A DNA stretch of 64,000 bases, from positions 1 through 64,000 of the forward strand of contig NZ_JACHEH010000006.1 in NCBI RefSeq assembly GCF_014201415.1, in the 5' to 3' direction. Shown piece after piece: positions 18,188 through 26,851 of the stretch. Position 1 is the stretch's first letter. Every line of letters begins with the position of its first letter. Origin of the DNA: Chelatococcus composti (GTDB lineage Bacteria; Pseudomonadota; Alphaproteobacteria; Rhizobiales; Beijerinckiaceae). The position numbers and the translations under genes were made by a program. Under the pieces are notes generated by a model. It saw nothing but the letters and a program-made list of their open reading frames with translations, had not been told where the DNA came from and ran no database searches.

Positions 18188-18571
18188 ATGAACATCATCG
18201 AAGAGATCAACAAGGAACAGATCGCCAAGCTCACGGCGTCCAAGGAAATTCCGGACTTCGGACCCGGCGACACGGTGCAGGTCAACGTGCGCGTCAAGGA
18301 AGGCGAGCGCAGCCGCGTGCAGGCCTACGAGGGCGTGTGCATCGCCCGCAACGGCGGCGGCATCAACGAGAGCTTCACCGTCCGCAAGATCTCCTACGGT
18401 GAGGGTGTCGAGCGCGTGTTCCCGCTCTACTCGCCGCTCGTGGAGTCGATCAAGGTCGTGCGCCGCGGCAAGGTGCGCCGCGCCAAGCTCTATTACCTGC
18501 GTGATCGCCGCGGCAAGTCGGCCCGTATCACCGAGCGCAGCGAGCGCCGCACGGAGAGCGACGGCGAGTGA
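18188..18571 (+). CDS. rplS: 50S ribosomal protein L19
   Basis: Large-subunit ribosomal protein located at the 30S-50S interface. The 127-residue product begins [15 protein letters not shown] and has the L19 core ([46 protein letters not shown]; described in part) and the basic [23 protein letters not shown] region. CAGGAG lies nine bases before the ATG at 18188; the frame is open upstream but that part overlaps the promoter. In related genomes rplS is the end of rpsP-rimM-trmD-rplS; here those genes are not adjacent, and topA lies upstream instead. Confidence 0.97.
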   Translation: MNIIEEINKEQIAKLTASKEIPDFGPGDTVQVNVRVKEGERSRVQAYEGVCIARNGGGINESFTVRKISYGEGVERVFPLYSPLVESIKVVRRGKVRRAKLYYLRDRRGKSARITERSERRTESDGE

Positions 18572-18617
18572 TCTCCCCACGCACGGCCGGCGGCTGTCGC
18601 CGGCCCCTGGACGATGG

Positions 18618-18650
18618 AAGCGCGGCCTCTCGCCGCGCTTTTTCGTTTGT
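18618..18650 (+). terminator. Rho-independent terminator of rplS
   Basis: AAGCGCGGC (18618-18626), loop CTCTC, GCCGCGCTT (18632-18640), followed by TTTCGTTTGT. Nine-base-pair stem with a T-rich tail, 46 bp after the rplS stop. Confidence 0.85.
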
Positions 18651-19092
18651 CGGGCCCTCTCCGGCACAGCACGCGCGGGAGCCATGCATTGCCGTGCCGC
18701 CGCGCGCGTTGTCGCTGCCGTTTTGATCTGTTAAAAACGGCGCGACATGATGAAGCGCGGGCAACCGATATGCCGGCCCGACGTGACGGCTTGCCGTCTG
18801 ACGTCCCAGCCGCTGCCGACGACGCAGGAATTTGCGGCGCTGCACGATCATGCCCGCCTGCCATGGCGCTTCTTCGCGCGCCTTCTGGCCTGCACCATCG
18901 CCGACCTTCGCAGCGCCTGAGCCGGCGCCCTCCCGGACGCCCGCCAGGCATCGCGCCCCGCAAGGGGGGACGGCCGCAGGAGCGGCCCGTGACGCGGATC
19001 AACATGTCCCGGCCGGCGGCCCGGATGCGGGACTTAGGAAGCGACAAGTATTCCGATGGCAACTGCCATCACAGCATGAGAAGCCGAAACCC
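18651..19092. other. Intergenic region upstream of leuC with one inverted repeat
   Basis: No gene is supported in these 442 bases. An inverted repeat GCCGTTTT (18717-18724) / AAAACGGC (18734-18741) with a nine-base loop stands out by its AT-rich centre; no T-tract follows, so it is more likely an operator or leader hairpin than a terminator. No clear -10/-35 pair was identified for leuC. Confidence 0.4.
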
Positions 19093-20496
19093 ATGACAGC
19101 GCGCACCCTCTACGACAAGATCTGGGACGATCACGTCGTCGACACCCAGCCCGACGGCACCTGCCTGATCTATATCGACCGTCATCTCGTCCACGAGGTC
19201 ACGTCCCCGCAGGCATTCGAGGGCCTGCGGGTCGCCGGCCGCAAGGTGCGCGCGCCGCACAAGACGCTCGCGGTCGTCGACCACAACGTGCCGACCACCG
19301 ACCGCTCGCGGGGCATCGAGGATCCCGAGAGCGCGCTGCAGGTGGCGACGCTCGCCGACAACGCGCGCGACTTCGGCGTCGAGTATTACAACGAGCTCGA
19401 CCGGCGCCAGGGCATCGTCCACGTCGTCGGCCCCGAGCAGGGTTTCACCCTGCCCGGCACGACCATCGTGTGCGGTGACAGCCACACCTCGACCCACGGC
19501 GCCTTTGGCGCCCTCGCCCACGGCATCGGCACCAGCGAGGTGGAGCATGTGCTCGCCACGCAGACGCTGATCCAGAAGAAGGCGAAGAACATGCTGGTCC
19601 AGGTCGACGGCGCCCTGCCGGAGGGTGTCACGGCGAAGGACATCATCCTCGCCATCATCGGCGAGATCGGCACCGCCGGCGGCACCGGCCACGTCATCGA
19701 ATATGCGGGCGAGGCCATCCGCTCGCTGTCGATGGAAGGGCGCATGACCGTCTGCAACATGTCGATCGAGGGCGGCGCCCGCGCCGGCCTCGTGGCGCCG
19801 GACGAGAAGACCTACGCCTATCTCAAGGACAAGCCTAAGGCTCCGAAGGGCGCGGCCTGGGATGAGGCCGTGCGCTTCTGGGACACGCTGCGCACCGACG
19901 AGGGCGCGCATTTCGACAAGGTCGTCCGCCTCGACGCGGCCAACCTGCCGCCCATCGTCACCTGGGGCACGAGCCCGGAGGACGTCGTCTCCGTGAATGG
20001 CGTGGTGCCGAACCCGGACGACATCGAGGACGAGACGAAGCGCCAGTCGAAGTGGCGGGCGCTGGAGTACATGGGCCTCAAGCCGGGCACGAAGATCACC
20101 GACATCGGCATCGACCGGGTCTTCATCGGCTCCTGCACCAACGGGCGTATCGAGGATCTGCGCGAGGTGGCGCGCATCGTCGCCGGCAAGACGGTCCATC
20201 CCAACGTCAACGCCATGATCGTGCCGGGGTCCGGCCTCGTGAAGATGCAGGCCGAGGCCGAAGGTCTCGACAAGATCTTCAAGGCCGCTGGCTTCGACTG
20301 GCGCGAGCCCGGCTGCTCCATGTGCCTCGCCATGAATGCCGACAAGCTGAAGCCCGGCGAGCGCTGCGCCTCCACCTCGAACCGCAACTTCGAGGGGCGC
20401 CAGGGCTTCCGGGGCCGCACGCATCTCGTCTCCCCGGCCATGGCGGCGGCGGCGGCGATCGCGGGCCATTTCGTGGACGTGCGCACCTTCGGCTGA
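19093..20496 (+). CDS. leuC: 3-isopropylmalate dehydratase large subunit
   Basis: Isomerises 2-isopropylmalate to 3-isopropylmalate in leucine biosynthesis, together with LeuD. The 467-residue length is typical. Aconitase-type features: [23 protein letters not shown], and 4Fe-4S cluster cysteines in GSCTNGR and CSMCLAMN. The start ATG at 19093 begins [16 protein letters not shown], the normal N-terminus; the ribosome binding site is weak (GAGAAG). leuD is 1.3 kb downstream, separated by three small genes, one of them on the opposite strand. Confidence 0.97.
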   Translation: MTARTLYDKIWDDHVVDTQPDGTCLIYIDRHLVHEVTSPQAFEGLRVAGRKVRAPHKTLAVVDHNVPTTDRSRGIEDPESALQVATLADNARDFGVEYYNELDRRQGIVHVVGPEQGFTLPGTTIVCGDSHTSTHGAFGALAHGIGTSEVEHVLATQTLIQKKAKNMLVQVDGALPEGVTAKDIILAIIGEIGTAGGTGHVIEYAGEAIRSLSMEGRMTVCNMSIEGGARAGLVAPDEKTYAYLKDKPKAPKGAAWDEAVRFWDTLRTDEGAHFDKVVRLDAANLPPIVTWGTSPEDVVSVNGVVPNPDDIEDETKRQSKWRALEYMGLKPGTKITDIGIDRVFIGSCTNGRIEDLREVARIVAGKTVHPNVNAMIVPGSGLVKMQAEAEGLDKIFKAAGFDWREPGCSMCLAMNADKLKPGERCASTSNRNFEGRQGFRGRTHLVSPAMAAAAAIAGHFVDVRTFG

Positions 20497-20524
20497 GCCG
20501 GGCGCGCCAATGCACGGCGGGCGT

Positions 20525-20548
20525 GGGCCGGCCCTCACGGACCGGCCC
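20525..20548. terminator. Hairpin between convergent leuC and the His-rich protein gene
   Basis: GGGCCGG (20525-20531) pairs with CCGGCCC (20542-20548) around a ten-base loop, in the 73-bp gap after leuC. No U-tract on either strand; a weak bidirectional terminator candidate. Confidence 0.35.
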
Positions 20549-20569
20549 CGCGCGAAGCGGCCCCCGCCG

Positions 20570-20872
20570 TCAGTAGCGGCAGACCGGGCGCCAGCGCACC
20601 ACCCGGCCGTGGCCGGGGATGAAGCGCGCCTGCTTCACCCAGTGGCAACGGTGGAAATAGGGACCGCCGTAGATGGGATGGGCGTACCATCCGGCGCTCC
20701 ACACGCGGTGGTGATGATGGTGATGGTGGTGTCCGTGGGGCCTGCCGTGGCGGGCCTCGGCACTGCCGGCACCGAGGGCCGCGGCGCCGAGCCCGGCGAG
20801 GAGAGCGAGGGCCAGCAGGCCGGCCTTATGGCTGACACGGGGGAGGCGACGCTGCATCGAGGACTGGGTCAT
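20570..20872 (-). CDS. Small secreted histidine-rich protein, function unknown
   Basis: 100-residue predicted exported protein. A twin-basic N-terminus (MQRRLPR...K) leads into a hydrophobic signal segment (AGLLALALLAGLGAAALGAGSAEA). The mature part starts with HGRPHG followed by eight consecutive histidines, then a short domain rich in aromatic residues, His, Arg and two Cys (HPIYGGPYFHRCHW ... WRPVCRY). The His tract suggests binding of nickel, zinc, copper or cobalt in the periplasm, but no function is recognised. AGGAG lies ten bases before the ATG at 20872. It sits opposite to leuC and leuD. Confidence 0.75.
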   Translation of the reverse strand: MTQSSMQRRLPRVSHKAGLLALALLAGLGAAALGAGSAEARHGRPHGHHHHHHHHRVWSAGWYAHPIYGGPYFHRCHWVKQARFIPGHGRVVRWRPVCRY

Positions 20873-21014
20873 GGGTTCGGTCTCCTGAAGGCTAGTCGGT
20901 CGTTCCCTTTGCGCGCCCCGAGAGGCGAACGCGGGACAATCATGGCCGGGACCGCACGCCGTCGCTGTGCTGCGCAGCACACGCGACGCGGGTGGAACTG
21001 AAGGGAGGCGCCGG

Positions 21015-21278
21015 GTGGTCGCGATGAAGGGTGGTGACGAGGAGCGGCAGCGTGAAGCGCGCGAAGCCCTGGAGCGGGTGGAGCGGGACAGCGAGACGTT
21101 CGCCTCCTCCTCCCTCGGCCGTGCGGCGCGCCGCCTCGGCGACCACTTCTCCGGCCGCGACGCGGACCATCCGGAGGACGACCGCATCGAGGTCTGGGGC
21201 AAGCGCATCGGCCGCGCCCTCGGCCTCGTGCTCCTCGTCTATCTTCTCTATGCACTGATGCAGCAACTGGCGCACTGA
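21015..21278 (+). CDS. Small single-span membrane protein, function unknown
   Basis: 87-residue protein: a charged, probably helical N-terminal part (EERQREAREALERVERDSETF), a central acidic/basic linker and one membrane helix near the C-terminus (ALGLVLLVYLLYALMQQL). The GTG at 21015 has GGAGG six bases upstream and was preferred over the ATG at 21024. It starts a short unit with the zincin gene 18 bp downstream. No function is recognised. Confidence 0.68.
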   Translation: MVAMKGGDEERQREAREALERVERDSETFASSSLGRAARRLGDHFSGRDADHPEDDRIEVWGKRIGRALGLVLLVYLLYALMQQLAH

Positions 21279-21296
21279 CCCATGGAAGCGCAGACC

Positions 21297-21722
21297 ATGA
21301 GCACGAGCCGGGACACGGACCGCCTGCACGACCTGATGGCGCCCAGCATCGAGGCTTTCGAGGACCTCGCCCAGGCCGCCTTCGACACACTGCCGAAGGA
21401 GTTCCGCCGCCTGTGCGAGGGGGTTGTCATCCGTGTGGAGGACTTCCCGGACGAAGAGACGATGCAGGAGATGGGCTGCGAGAGCCCCTTCGACCTGCTC
21501 GGCCTCTTCCGCGGCTACGGCCTCGCCCAGCAGGGCGCGGTGCCGATGTCGGGGCAAATGCCCAACATGGTCTTCCTCTATCGCCGCCCGATCCTCGACT
21601 ACTGGGCCGAGCACGAGGAGACGCTGGGCGCGATCGTCACGCATGTCCTCGTGCACGAGATCGGCCACCACTTCGGCCTCTCGGACGAGGACATGGAAGC
21701 AATCGAGGCCGCGGCGGGATGA
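21297..21722 (+). CDS. Zincin-like metallopeptidase family protein (PF06262)
   Basis: 141-residue small zincin-like protein. The HExxH zinc-binding motif is clear in HEIGHHFGLSD (120-130), where the Asp after the third ligand position fits the family. Upstream segments FDTLPKEFRRLC and the MVFLYRRPIL strand are also typical. Start chosen at 21297 with GGAAG upstream; 21282 is an in-frame ATG without a ribosome site. Members have a minimal zincin fold; the cellular role is unknown. Likely cotranscribed with the preceding membrane protein gene. Confidence 0.85.
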   Translation: MSTSRDTDRLHDLMAPSIEAFEDLAQAAFDTLPKEFRRLCEGVVIRVEDFPDEETMQEMGCESPFDLLGLFRGYGLAQQGAVPMSGQMPNMVFLYRRPILDYWAEHEETLGAIVTHVLVHEIGHHFGLSDEDMEAIEAAAG

Positions 21723-21824
21723 CCGGCGCGGCCGCCGGCTGCGCTAGGCGCACTATGCCGGCTTTGGTATGACACTGGGCAACACGGTCGCCGCGGCGGC
21801 CACAGACGGACGGAAGAGCGAAAG

Positions 21825-22430
21825 ATGGAGAAATTCACCACCCTGACGGGCGTCGCCGCACCGCTCGAGATCGTCAATGTCGACACCGACATGATCATCC
21901 CGAAGCAGTATCTGAAGACCATCAAGCGCACCGGCCTCGGCAAGGGCCTCTTTGCCGAGATGCGCTACAACGAGGATGGCTCGGAGAACCCGGACTTCGT
22001 CCTCAACAAGCCGGCCTACCGCAACGCGAAGATCCTCGTGGCGGGCGACAACTTCGGCTGCGGCTCCTCGCGCGAGCATGCACCGTGGGCCCTGCTCGAC
22101 TTCGGCATCCGCTGCGTGATCTCCACGTCCTTCGCCGACATCTTCTACAACAACTGCTTCAAGAACGGCATCCTGCCGATCAAGGTCTCGCCGGAAGACC
22201 TCGAGAAGCTGATGGACGACGCGCGCCGCGGCGCCAACGCGACGCTGACGATCGACCTCGAGGCGCAGGAGATCCGCGGGCCCGACGGCGGCAAGATCAC
22301 CTTCGACATCGACCCCTTCCGCAAGCATTGCCTGCTGAACGGGCTCGACGACATCGGCCTCACCATGGAGAAGGCTCCGCGCATCGAGGCCTACGAGGCG
22401 AAGGCCGCCACGACGCGTCCTTGGCTCTGA
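21825..22430 (+). CDS. leuD: 3-isopropylmalate dehydratase small subunit
   Basis: Small, swivelling-domain subunit of isopropylmalate isomerase; 201 residues as usual. N-terminus [28 protein letters not shown] and the [21 protein letters not shown] block are diagnostic. It pairs with LeuC (19093-20496). It is preceded by the small membrane protein/zincin pair in the same direction and has its own leader of 102 bp. Confidence 0.97.
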   Translation: MEKFTTLTGVAAPLEIVNVDTDMIIPKQYLKTIKRTGLGKGLFAEMRYNEDGSENPDFVLNKPAYRNAKILVAGDNFGCGSSREHAPWALLDFGIRCVISTSFADIFYNNCFKNGILPIKVSPEDLEKLMDDARRGANATLTIDLEAQEIRGPDGGKITFDIDPFRKHCLLNGLDDIGLTMEKAPRIEAYEAKAATTRPWL

Positions 22431-22578
22431 GCGGAACCGGGCGCGGCCAGCCGCAGTGACGTCGTCGCGCCCCTCCCTCTGCCTGACCGCTCCCGATGGC
22501 GGGGCGGGAAACGGCGCGCAGTGCGGGTTGTCTGCGCTGCCTCGAACCACCGCCCGCAGTCCGACCAGGAGGCATCAG

Positions 22579-22968
22579 ATGACGCGGCGTCTCATCTCCA
22601 CCGGCTCGCCTTTCGAGAGGGCCTACGGCTATTCGCGCGCCGTGGTCGACGGCCCCTTCGCCTTCGTCGCCGGCACGACCGGCTACGACTACGCGACGAT
22701 GACGATGCCGGAGGATGCAGCCGCGCAGGCCCGCAACTGCTGGGCAACCATCGCACGCACCCTGGAGGAGGCCGGCTTCTCCCTGGCCGACGTCGTGCGC
22801 GCCACCTACTACGTCACCGATGCCGCCCATGCGGAGCCCGTGCTCACTGTCTGCGGCGAGATGCTGGCCGAGGTGCGCCCGGCGGCAACCATCATCGTTG
22901 TCGCCGGCCTGCTGAAGCCGGAGATGAAGGTCGAGATCGAGGTGACGGCGCTGCGGCGCCAGGCCTGA
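22579..22968 (+). CDS. RidA-family protein (second paralogue)
   Basis: 129-residue Rid-superfamily protein. The AGGAGG at 22567-22572 fixes the start at 22579. The C-terminal block reads EVRPAATIIVVAGLLKPEMKVEIEVTAL: the arginine that deaminating RidA proteins carry in PARS is replaced (PAAT), with an Arg two positions earlier. This pattern marks non-RidA subgroups whose activity is uncertain. It forms a pair with the glyoxalase-fold gene 22 bp downstream, between leuD and leuB. Confidence 0.85.
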   Translation: MTRRLISTGSPFERAYGYSRAVVDGPFAFVAGTTGYDYATMTMPEDAAAQARNCWATIARTLEEAGFSLADVVRATYYVTDAAHAEPVLTVCGEMLAEVRPAATIIVVAGLLKPEMKVEIEVTALRRQA

Positions 22969-22990
22969 CACCAAGCGGAGTTGCCCTGCA

Positions 22991-23386
22991 GTGGCCAAAG
23001 CCATCCACACCATGATCCGCGTGCTCGACGAGGCACGCTCGCTCACCTTCTACGAGACCGCCTTCGGTCTGAAGGTTGCTGACCGCTTCGTCTTCGACGG
23101 CTTCACGCTCGTCTATCTGCGCAATGCCGAGGCCGACTTCGAGCTGGAGCTCACCATCAACCACGGCCGCAGCGAGCCTTATGCGCTCGGGGACGGCTAC
23201 GGGCATCTCGCCTTCGCTGTCGACAATCTCGATGCCGAGCACAGCCGCTTGACGGCGGCCGGCCTGGCGCCGCAGCCGATCAAGGAGCTCACGCGCGACG
23301 GGGCGCGTCTGGCGCGCTTCTTCTTCGTGACCGATCCGGACGGCTACAAGATCGAGGTGCTCGAACGCCACGGCCGCTACCGCTGA
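22991..23386 (+). CDS. VOC-family protein, lactoylglutathione lyase-like
   Basis: 131-residue vicinal-oxygen-chelate protein. The N-terminus ([23 protein letters not shown]) is close to glyoxalase I, with the first metal His in the IHTM motif; ELTINHG and [14 protein letters not shown] give further ligands, and the final Glu lies in [10 protein letters not shown]. Glyoxalase I would convert the methylglyoxal-glutathione adduct to S-lactoylglutathione. The GTG start at 22991 is the only reasonable one. Cotranscription with the Rid protein suggests handling of reactive metabolites. Confidence 0.85.
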   Translation: MAKAIHTMIRVLDEARSLTFYETAFGLKVADRFVFDGFTLVYLRNAEADFELELTINHGRSEPYALGDGYGHLAFAVDNLDAEHSRLTAAGLAPQPIKELTRDGARLARFFFVTDPDGYKIEVLERHGRYR

Positions 23387-23487
23387 AAGGCGGCGTGCGC
23401 CAGCCATGCGCCGCCGAGCCTTGCCAAACCCCTAACTGCGCAGCAAAACGCTGCGCGACAGTCTCATCCCGCGCAAACGAGGGCATT

Positions 23488-24600
23488 ATGGCGTCCTACA
23501 ATCTCCTTCTCCTTCCCGGTGACGGCATCGGCCCCGAGGTCATGGCCGAGGTGGAGAAGCTCGTCCGCTGGTTCACGAAAACTGGCATCGCCCGTTTCGA
23601 GACGGAGAAGGACCTTGTCGGCGGCTGCGCCTACGACGCGCACGGTGTCGCCATCACCGACGCGGCCATGGATCGCGCGCAGGCGGCGGACGCGGTGCTC
23701 TTCGGCGCCGTCGGCGGGCCGAAGTGGGACAAGGTGCCCTATGAGCACCGCCCCGAGGCGGGCCTCCTGCGCCTGCGCAAGGATCTCGGCCTCTTCGCCA
23801 ACCTGCGCCCGGCGATCTGCTACCCGGCCCTCGCCGATGCCTCCTCGCTCAAGCGCGAGCTCGTCGAGGGGCTCGACATCGTCATCGTGCGCGAGCTCAC
23901 CGGCGGCGTCTACTTCGGCGAGCCGAAGGAGATCGTGACGCTGGAAAACGGCGAGAAGCGCGCCGTCGACACGCAGCTCTACACCACCCACGAGATCGAG
24001 CGCATCGCCCGCGTGGCCTTCGAGCTCGCCAAGGTGCGCCGCAACAAGGTATCGTCCGCCGAGAAGCGCAACGTGATGCGCACCGGTGTGCTGTGGAACG
24101 AGGTCGTCACCCGCGTCCACAAGGAGGAATATCCGGACGTCGAGCTGGAGCACGTGCTGGCCGACAACTGCGGCATGCAGCTGGTGCGCAACCCCAAGCA
24201 GTATGACGTCATCGTCACCGACAACCTTTTCGGCGACATCCTGTCCGACGTGGCGGCCATGCTCACCGGCTCGCTCGGCATGCTGCCGTCGGCATCGCTC
24301 GGCGCCGAGGATCCGGCCACCGGCAAGCGCAAGGCGCTCTACGAGCCCGTGCATGGCTCGGCCCCCGACATCGCCGGCAAGGGGCTGGCCAACCCCATCG
24401 CCATGATCGGCTCCTTCGCCATGGCGCTGCGCTACTCCTTCGGCCTCGTGAAGGAAGCGGACATGCTGGAGAAGGCCATCGCCAACGTCCTCGACAGCGG
24501 CCTGCGCACGAAGGACATCGCCGGCCCCGGCGTCAATGCCGTCGGCACGGGCGAGGTGGGCGACGCCATCGTCAAGGAAATGGAGAAGCTCGCCGGCTGA
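23488..24600 (+). CDS. leuB: 3-isopropylmalate dehydrogenase
   Basis: NAD-dependent oxidative decarboxylation of 3-isopropylmalate, the third step of leucine synthesis. 370 residues; [17 protein letters not shown] at the N-terminus, substrate-binding [25 protein letters not shown], and the metal site [16 protein letters not shown]. Start at 23488 (MASYNLL) has GAGGGC upstream. It lies 101 bp after the glyoxalase-like gene, completing the leuC-D-B series of this region. Confidence 0.97.
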   Translation: MASYNLLLLPGDGIGPEVMAEVEKLVRWFTKTGIARFETEKDLVGGCAYDAHGVAITDAAMDRAQAADAVLFGAVGGPKWDKVPYEHRPEAGLLRLRKDLGLFANLRPAICYPALADASSLKRELVEGLDIVIVRELTGGVYFGEPKEIVTLENGEKRAVDTQLYTTHEIERIARVAFELAKVRRNKVSSAEKRNVMRTGVLWNEVVTRVHKEEYPDVELEHVLADNCGMQLVRNPKQYDVIVTDNLFGDILSDVAAMLTGSLGMLPSASLGAEDPATGKRKALYEPVHGSAPDIAGKGLANPIAMIGSFAMALRYSFGLVKEADMLEKAIANVLDSGLRTKDIAGPGVNAVGTGEVGDAIVKEMEKLAG

Positions 24601-24675
24601 CGCCGCCGGGCCTCCCGCGGCAGGACGCCGCCGGCATGAGCCGGCGGCGCCGAAGCCGGAGCCGGGAGAGGAAGG

Positions 24676-24999
24676 GTGCAGACAGCGGCGGCGTTCGTCG
24701 TGGCGGCGCTGGCGGAGATCGCCGGCTGCTTCGCCTTCTGGGCCTGGATCAGGCTCGGCAAGTCCCCCTGGTGGCTGGTGCCGGGGCTTGCGTCTCTCGT
24801 CGTCTTCGCCTGTGCCCTGACCTTCGTCGAGACGGGCGCGGCCGGGCGCGCCTATGCCGCCTACGGCGGAATCTACATCGCCGTCTCGCTGCTCTGGCTG
24901 TGGGCCATCGAAGGGCTGCGACCGGATCGCTGGGACATCGCCGGCGCGGCGCTGTGCCTCGCCGGCGTCGGGATCATCATGGCGCCGCGCGCGGCCTGA
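24676..24999 (+). CDS. YnfA-family small membrane protein
   Basis: 107-residue integral membrane protein of the YnfA family (PF02694), a four-helix fold related to small multidrug resistance proteins. Segments [50 protein letters not shown] and [18 protein letters not shown] correspond to the four helices. The GTG start at 24676 is preceded by AGAGGAAGG. Members have been linked to efflux, but the role here is not known. Confidence 0.9.
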   Translation: MQTAAAFVVAALAEIAGCFAFWAWIRLGKSPWWLVPGLASLVVFACALTFVETGAAGRAYAAYGGIYIAVSLLWLWAIEGLRPDRWDIAGAALCLAGVGIIMAPRAA

Positions 25000-25024
25000 G
25001 CCGGCGCCTGCGAGGCGCGGCTCA
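24997..25024. terminator. Bidirectional hairpin spanning two convergent stop codons
   Basis: TGAGCCGGCGCCT (24997-25009) pairs with AGGCGCGGCTCA (25013-25024) with a single bulged G and a three-base loop. The left arm contains the ynfA stop codon and the right arm the stop codon of the opposite gene. No T-tract is present. Confidence 0.45.
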
Positions 25025-25321
25025 GCGCGGCGCCTGGAAGTCGACCGGGCCGAAGGGATTGCGCCCGCCACCGATGCGTGGCGGCAGGACGGACGAGCCG
25101 AACCGCTCCTGCACATTGGCGTAGACGGGCGAGGAATAGCTCTGCCCGGCGAGTACATAGTTCGACATCGACCCGACAGGAACGACCTTGCCGGGGTCGA
25201 GATAGCTGCGCGGCGTCACCGTGATGGTGCGCACACGGCTCTGCGCCTGGGCCACGCCTGCCACGGCCAGACAGGACGCTGCCATGGCAGCGGCCGACAG
25301 GATGATGGTGAGATGACGCAT
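25022..25321 (-). CDS. Small secreted protein, function unknown
   Basis: 99-residue predicted exported protein. Signal peptide MRHLTIILSAAAMAASCLAVAGVAQAQ with a likely cut after AQA, then a short mature part (about 72 residues) with SYLDPGKVVPVGSMSNYV and a Pro/Gly/Arg-rich C-terminus. Start at 25321 has GAGGG upstream; longer in-frame starts lack the signal-first arrangement. Not recognised. Adjacent in the same direction to the membrane-anchored protein gene 25429-26406. Confidence 0.68.
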   Translation of the reverse strand: MRHLTIILSAAAMAASCLAVAGVAQAQSRVRTITVTPRSYLDPGKVVPVGSMSNYVLAGQSYSSPVYANVQERFGSSVLPPRIGGGRNPFGPVDFQAPR

Positions 25322-25428
25322 GGTGCTGACCCTCGCTTGCCGCATCGGCCATGCCATAACCCAAATACCATAACGCCTGGTGAAGGGCGCCGCTGCCGCC
25401 CGCGCGCTCAACTCGCCGTGACGACCGT

Positions 25429-26406
25429 TTAGCTGCGCCCGAAGGAGGCCGGCCGGGCCGGTGGCAGCGGCACGGCAACCGAGGTCGCGAACAGCTCCGC
25501 AATGCCCTCCGGGGCCAGCGCCTTCTCCGCCACCTGCGGACCGGCTCCACAGGGCGCGGCCGGTCGCGCCGCATGGAACAGGGCCTTCAGGTTCCGATCG
25601 CCCAGCGCCGCGGTCGGCTGGAGGCCGTCGACGACACAGCGCAGGCTTGTGTCGGCATGCGGCCTGTCGTCGGCCCCGCAGACCCAGCCGCTGAGGCGCA
25701 GTGCCGGCTCCTCGTTGAGCAGGCGGAAGACGGAGCAGCTGCGAACCACACCCTGGCCGGCGAGCTGCGCATCGGCCACCTCCATGGTGCCGAGTTTCGT
25801 CGCAACGCCGCGCGGCACTGACGTACGCGAGACGACGAGCCCGGCCTCCGAGGCGGCGCGCACCACATGAACGAAGAATGTGGACGGCGGGCCCGCTTCT
25901 CCGCCCGGCCGATAGACCGACAGGCGCAGGTGCGGACCCGGCATCGTGAAATGCCCGACGCTGATGACGTCCTCCTGCCCGCCGAGGCCGTGATGCTGGG
26001 CCTCGTAGGTCTGCTCGCCGTCGCCGAAGCCGGCACCAATGCCGGTGGATGCAAGCGAGAACACGGGTACCGGCTCGGTCACCCGGATCCAGATGGGCCG
26101 CGCCACGGCGGCATCGAGGCCGGGCGTCGCCGGCACCACGGCCTGCTCCGCGAGTGTGGGCTCCGCATGCGCCGGACCTGCGCCAGCCTCCTGAGGCTCC
26201 CGGGCGGCGAGAAGATACGCGCCGCCGGCAACGACGACAACGAGCAGTCCCGACAGGAAGGTGCGCTTCAGCCGCGCTGCGGCGTTGCGCCGTCGGCGCG
26301 GGCGCACACCTTCCAGCGCCTCGTAGAGGTCCAGGTCCTCATAGAGCCTGTCGTCCGGCGACAGCTGCGGCGGGCCGGCCGCCCGGCCTTGGTGATATCG
26401 CGTCAT
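25429..26406 (-). CDS. Membrane-anchored protein with extracytoplasmic domain, function unknown
   Basis: 325-residue protein: a cytosolic N-terminus of about 45 residues ending in an RPRRRRNAAARLKR basic patch, one membrane helix (FLSGLLVVVVAGGAYLLAA), then about 250 periplasmic residues with four scattered cysteines (VVRSCSVF, WVCGADD, SLRCVVDG, APCGAGP) that could form disulfides. No catalytic motif is seen. The start at 26406 (MTRYHQG) was preferred to the ATG at 26481 because the latter gives an untypical leader. The gene is divergent from asd. Confidence 0.72.
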   Translation of the reverse strand: MTRYHQGRAAGPPQLSPDDRLYEDLDLYEALEGVRPRRRRNAAARLKRTFLSGLLVVVVAGGAYLLAAREPQEAGAGPAHAEPTLAEQAVVPATPGLDAAVARPIWIRVTEPVPVFSLASTGIGAGFGDGEQTYEAQHHGLGGQEDVISVGHFTMPGPHLRLSVYRPGGEAGPPSTFFVHVVRAASEAGLVVSRTSVPRGVATKLGTMEVADAQLAGQGVVRSCSVFRLLNEEPALRLSGWVCGADDRPHADTSLRCVVDGLQPTAALGDRNLKALFHAARPAAPCGAGPQVAEKALAPEGIAELFATSVAVPLPPARPASFGRS

Positions 26407-26851
26407 GGACACGCTCCCTGCCCTTCTGTTGTCGAAGGTTTCTGGTCTTGAAGGCGAGGTTCCCGCCATTTGCCTGACCATCCGTTACCGGGCCGGCGCT
26501 ATCTGGCGGCAGAGTCAACGTCCGGTTTCCTGCCCCGGCGCGGCGGTAACGTTAACGGGGCTGTCGGGACGGCGCGCCGCATCACGTCGAACTTGACAGA
26601 ACCCTTGCGCCGTGATGCAGAGATGATGCGGCCTGCGCTCATTCGGCCGCGACTGGAACCGACGGACTTTCCATGGCTTCGCCGCTCGCGCTCATCACGC
26701 CGACGAAAACGAAAGCCACGCTGACGGCCAAAACGGCCGGCTGACTGTCCGCTCGTCCCCCCGGTCCTCTCCCCACGGGGCGAGAGGAGGCGCCCGAGAC
26801 GGCGCAAGACGCCCAAGGGGGGAGATGCGAAAAGTTCGAGGAGACAACGTG
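26407..26851. other. Divergent intergenic region upstream of asd
   Basis: 445 bases without a supported gene. TTGACA at 26593-26598 is the best -35 candidate for asd transcription but has no good -10. It lies inside GAAC-N6-GAAC (26589-26602), which resembles an SOS box but has the wrong spacing. The palindrome-like GTAACGTTAAC around 26550 may be a protein site. Confidence 0.35.

Noticed and set aside
23464-25158. Long minus-strand open frame opposite leuB and ynfA
   Set aside because: Shadow of leuB; Arg/Asp/His-rich composition with no family features.
26589-26602. GAAC-N6-GAAC upstream of asd, similar to an SOS box
   Set aside because: Spacing is six, not seven, and the flanks are not T/A-rich like the 38.6-kb boxes.
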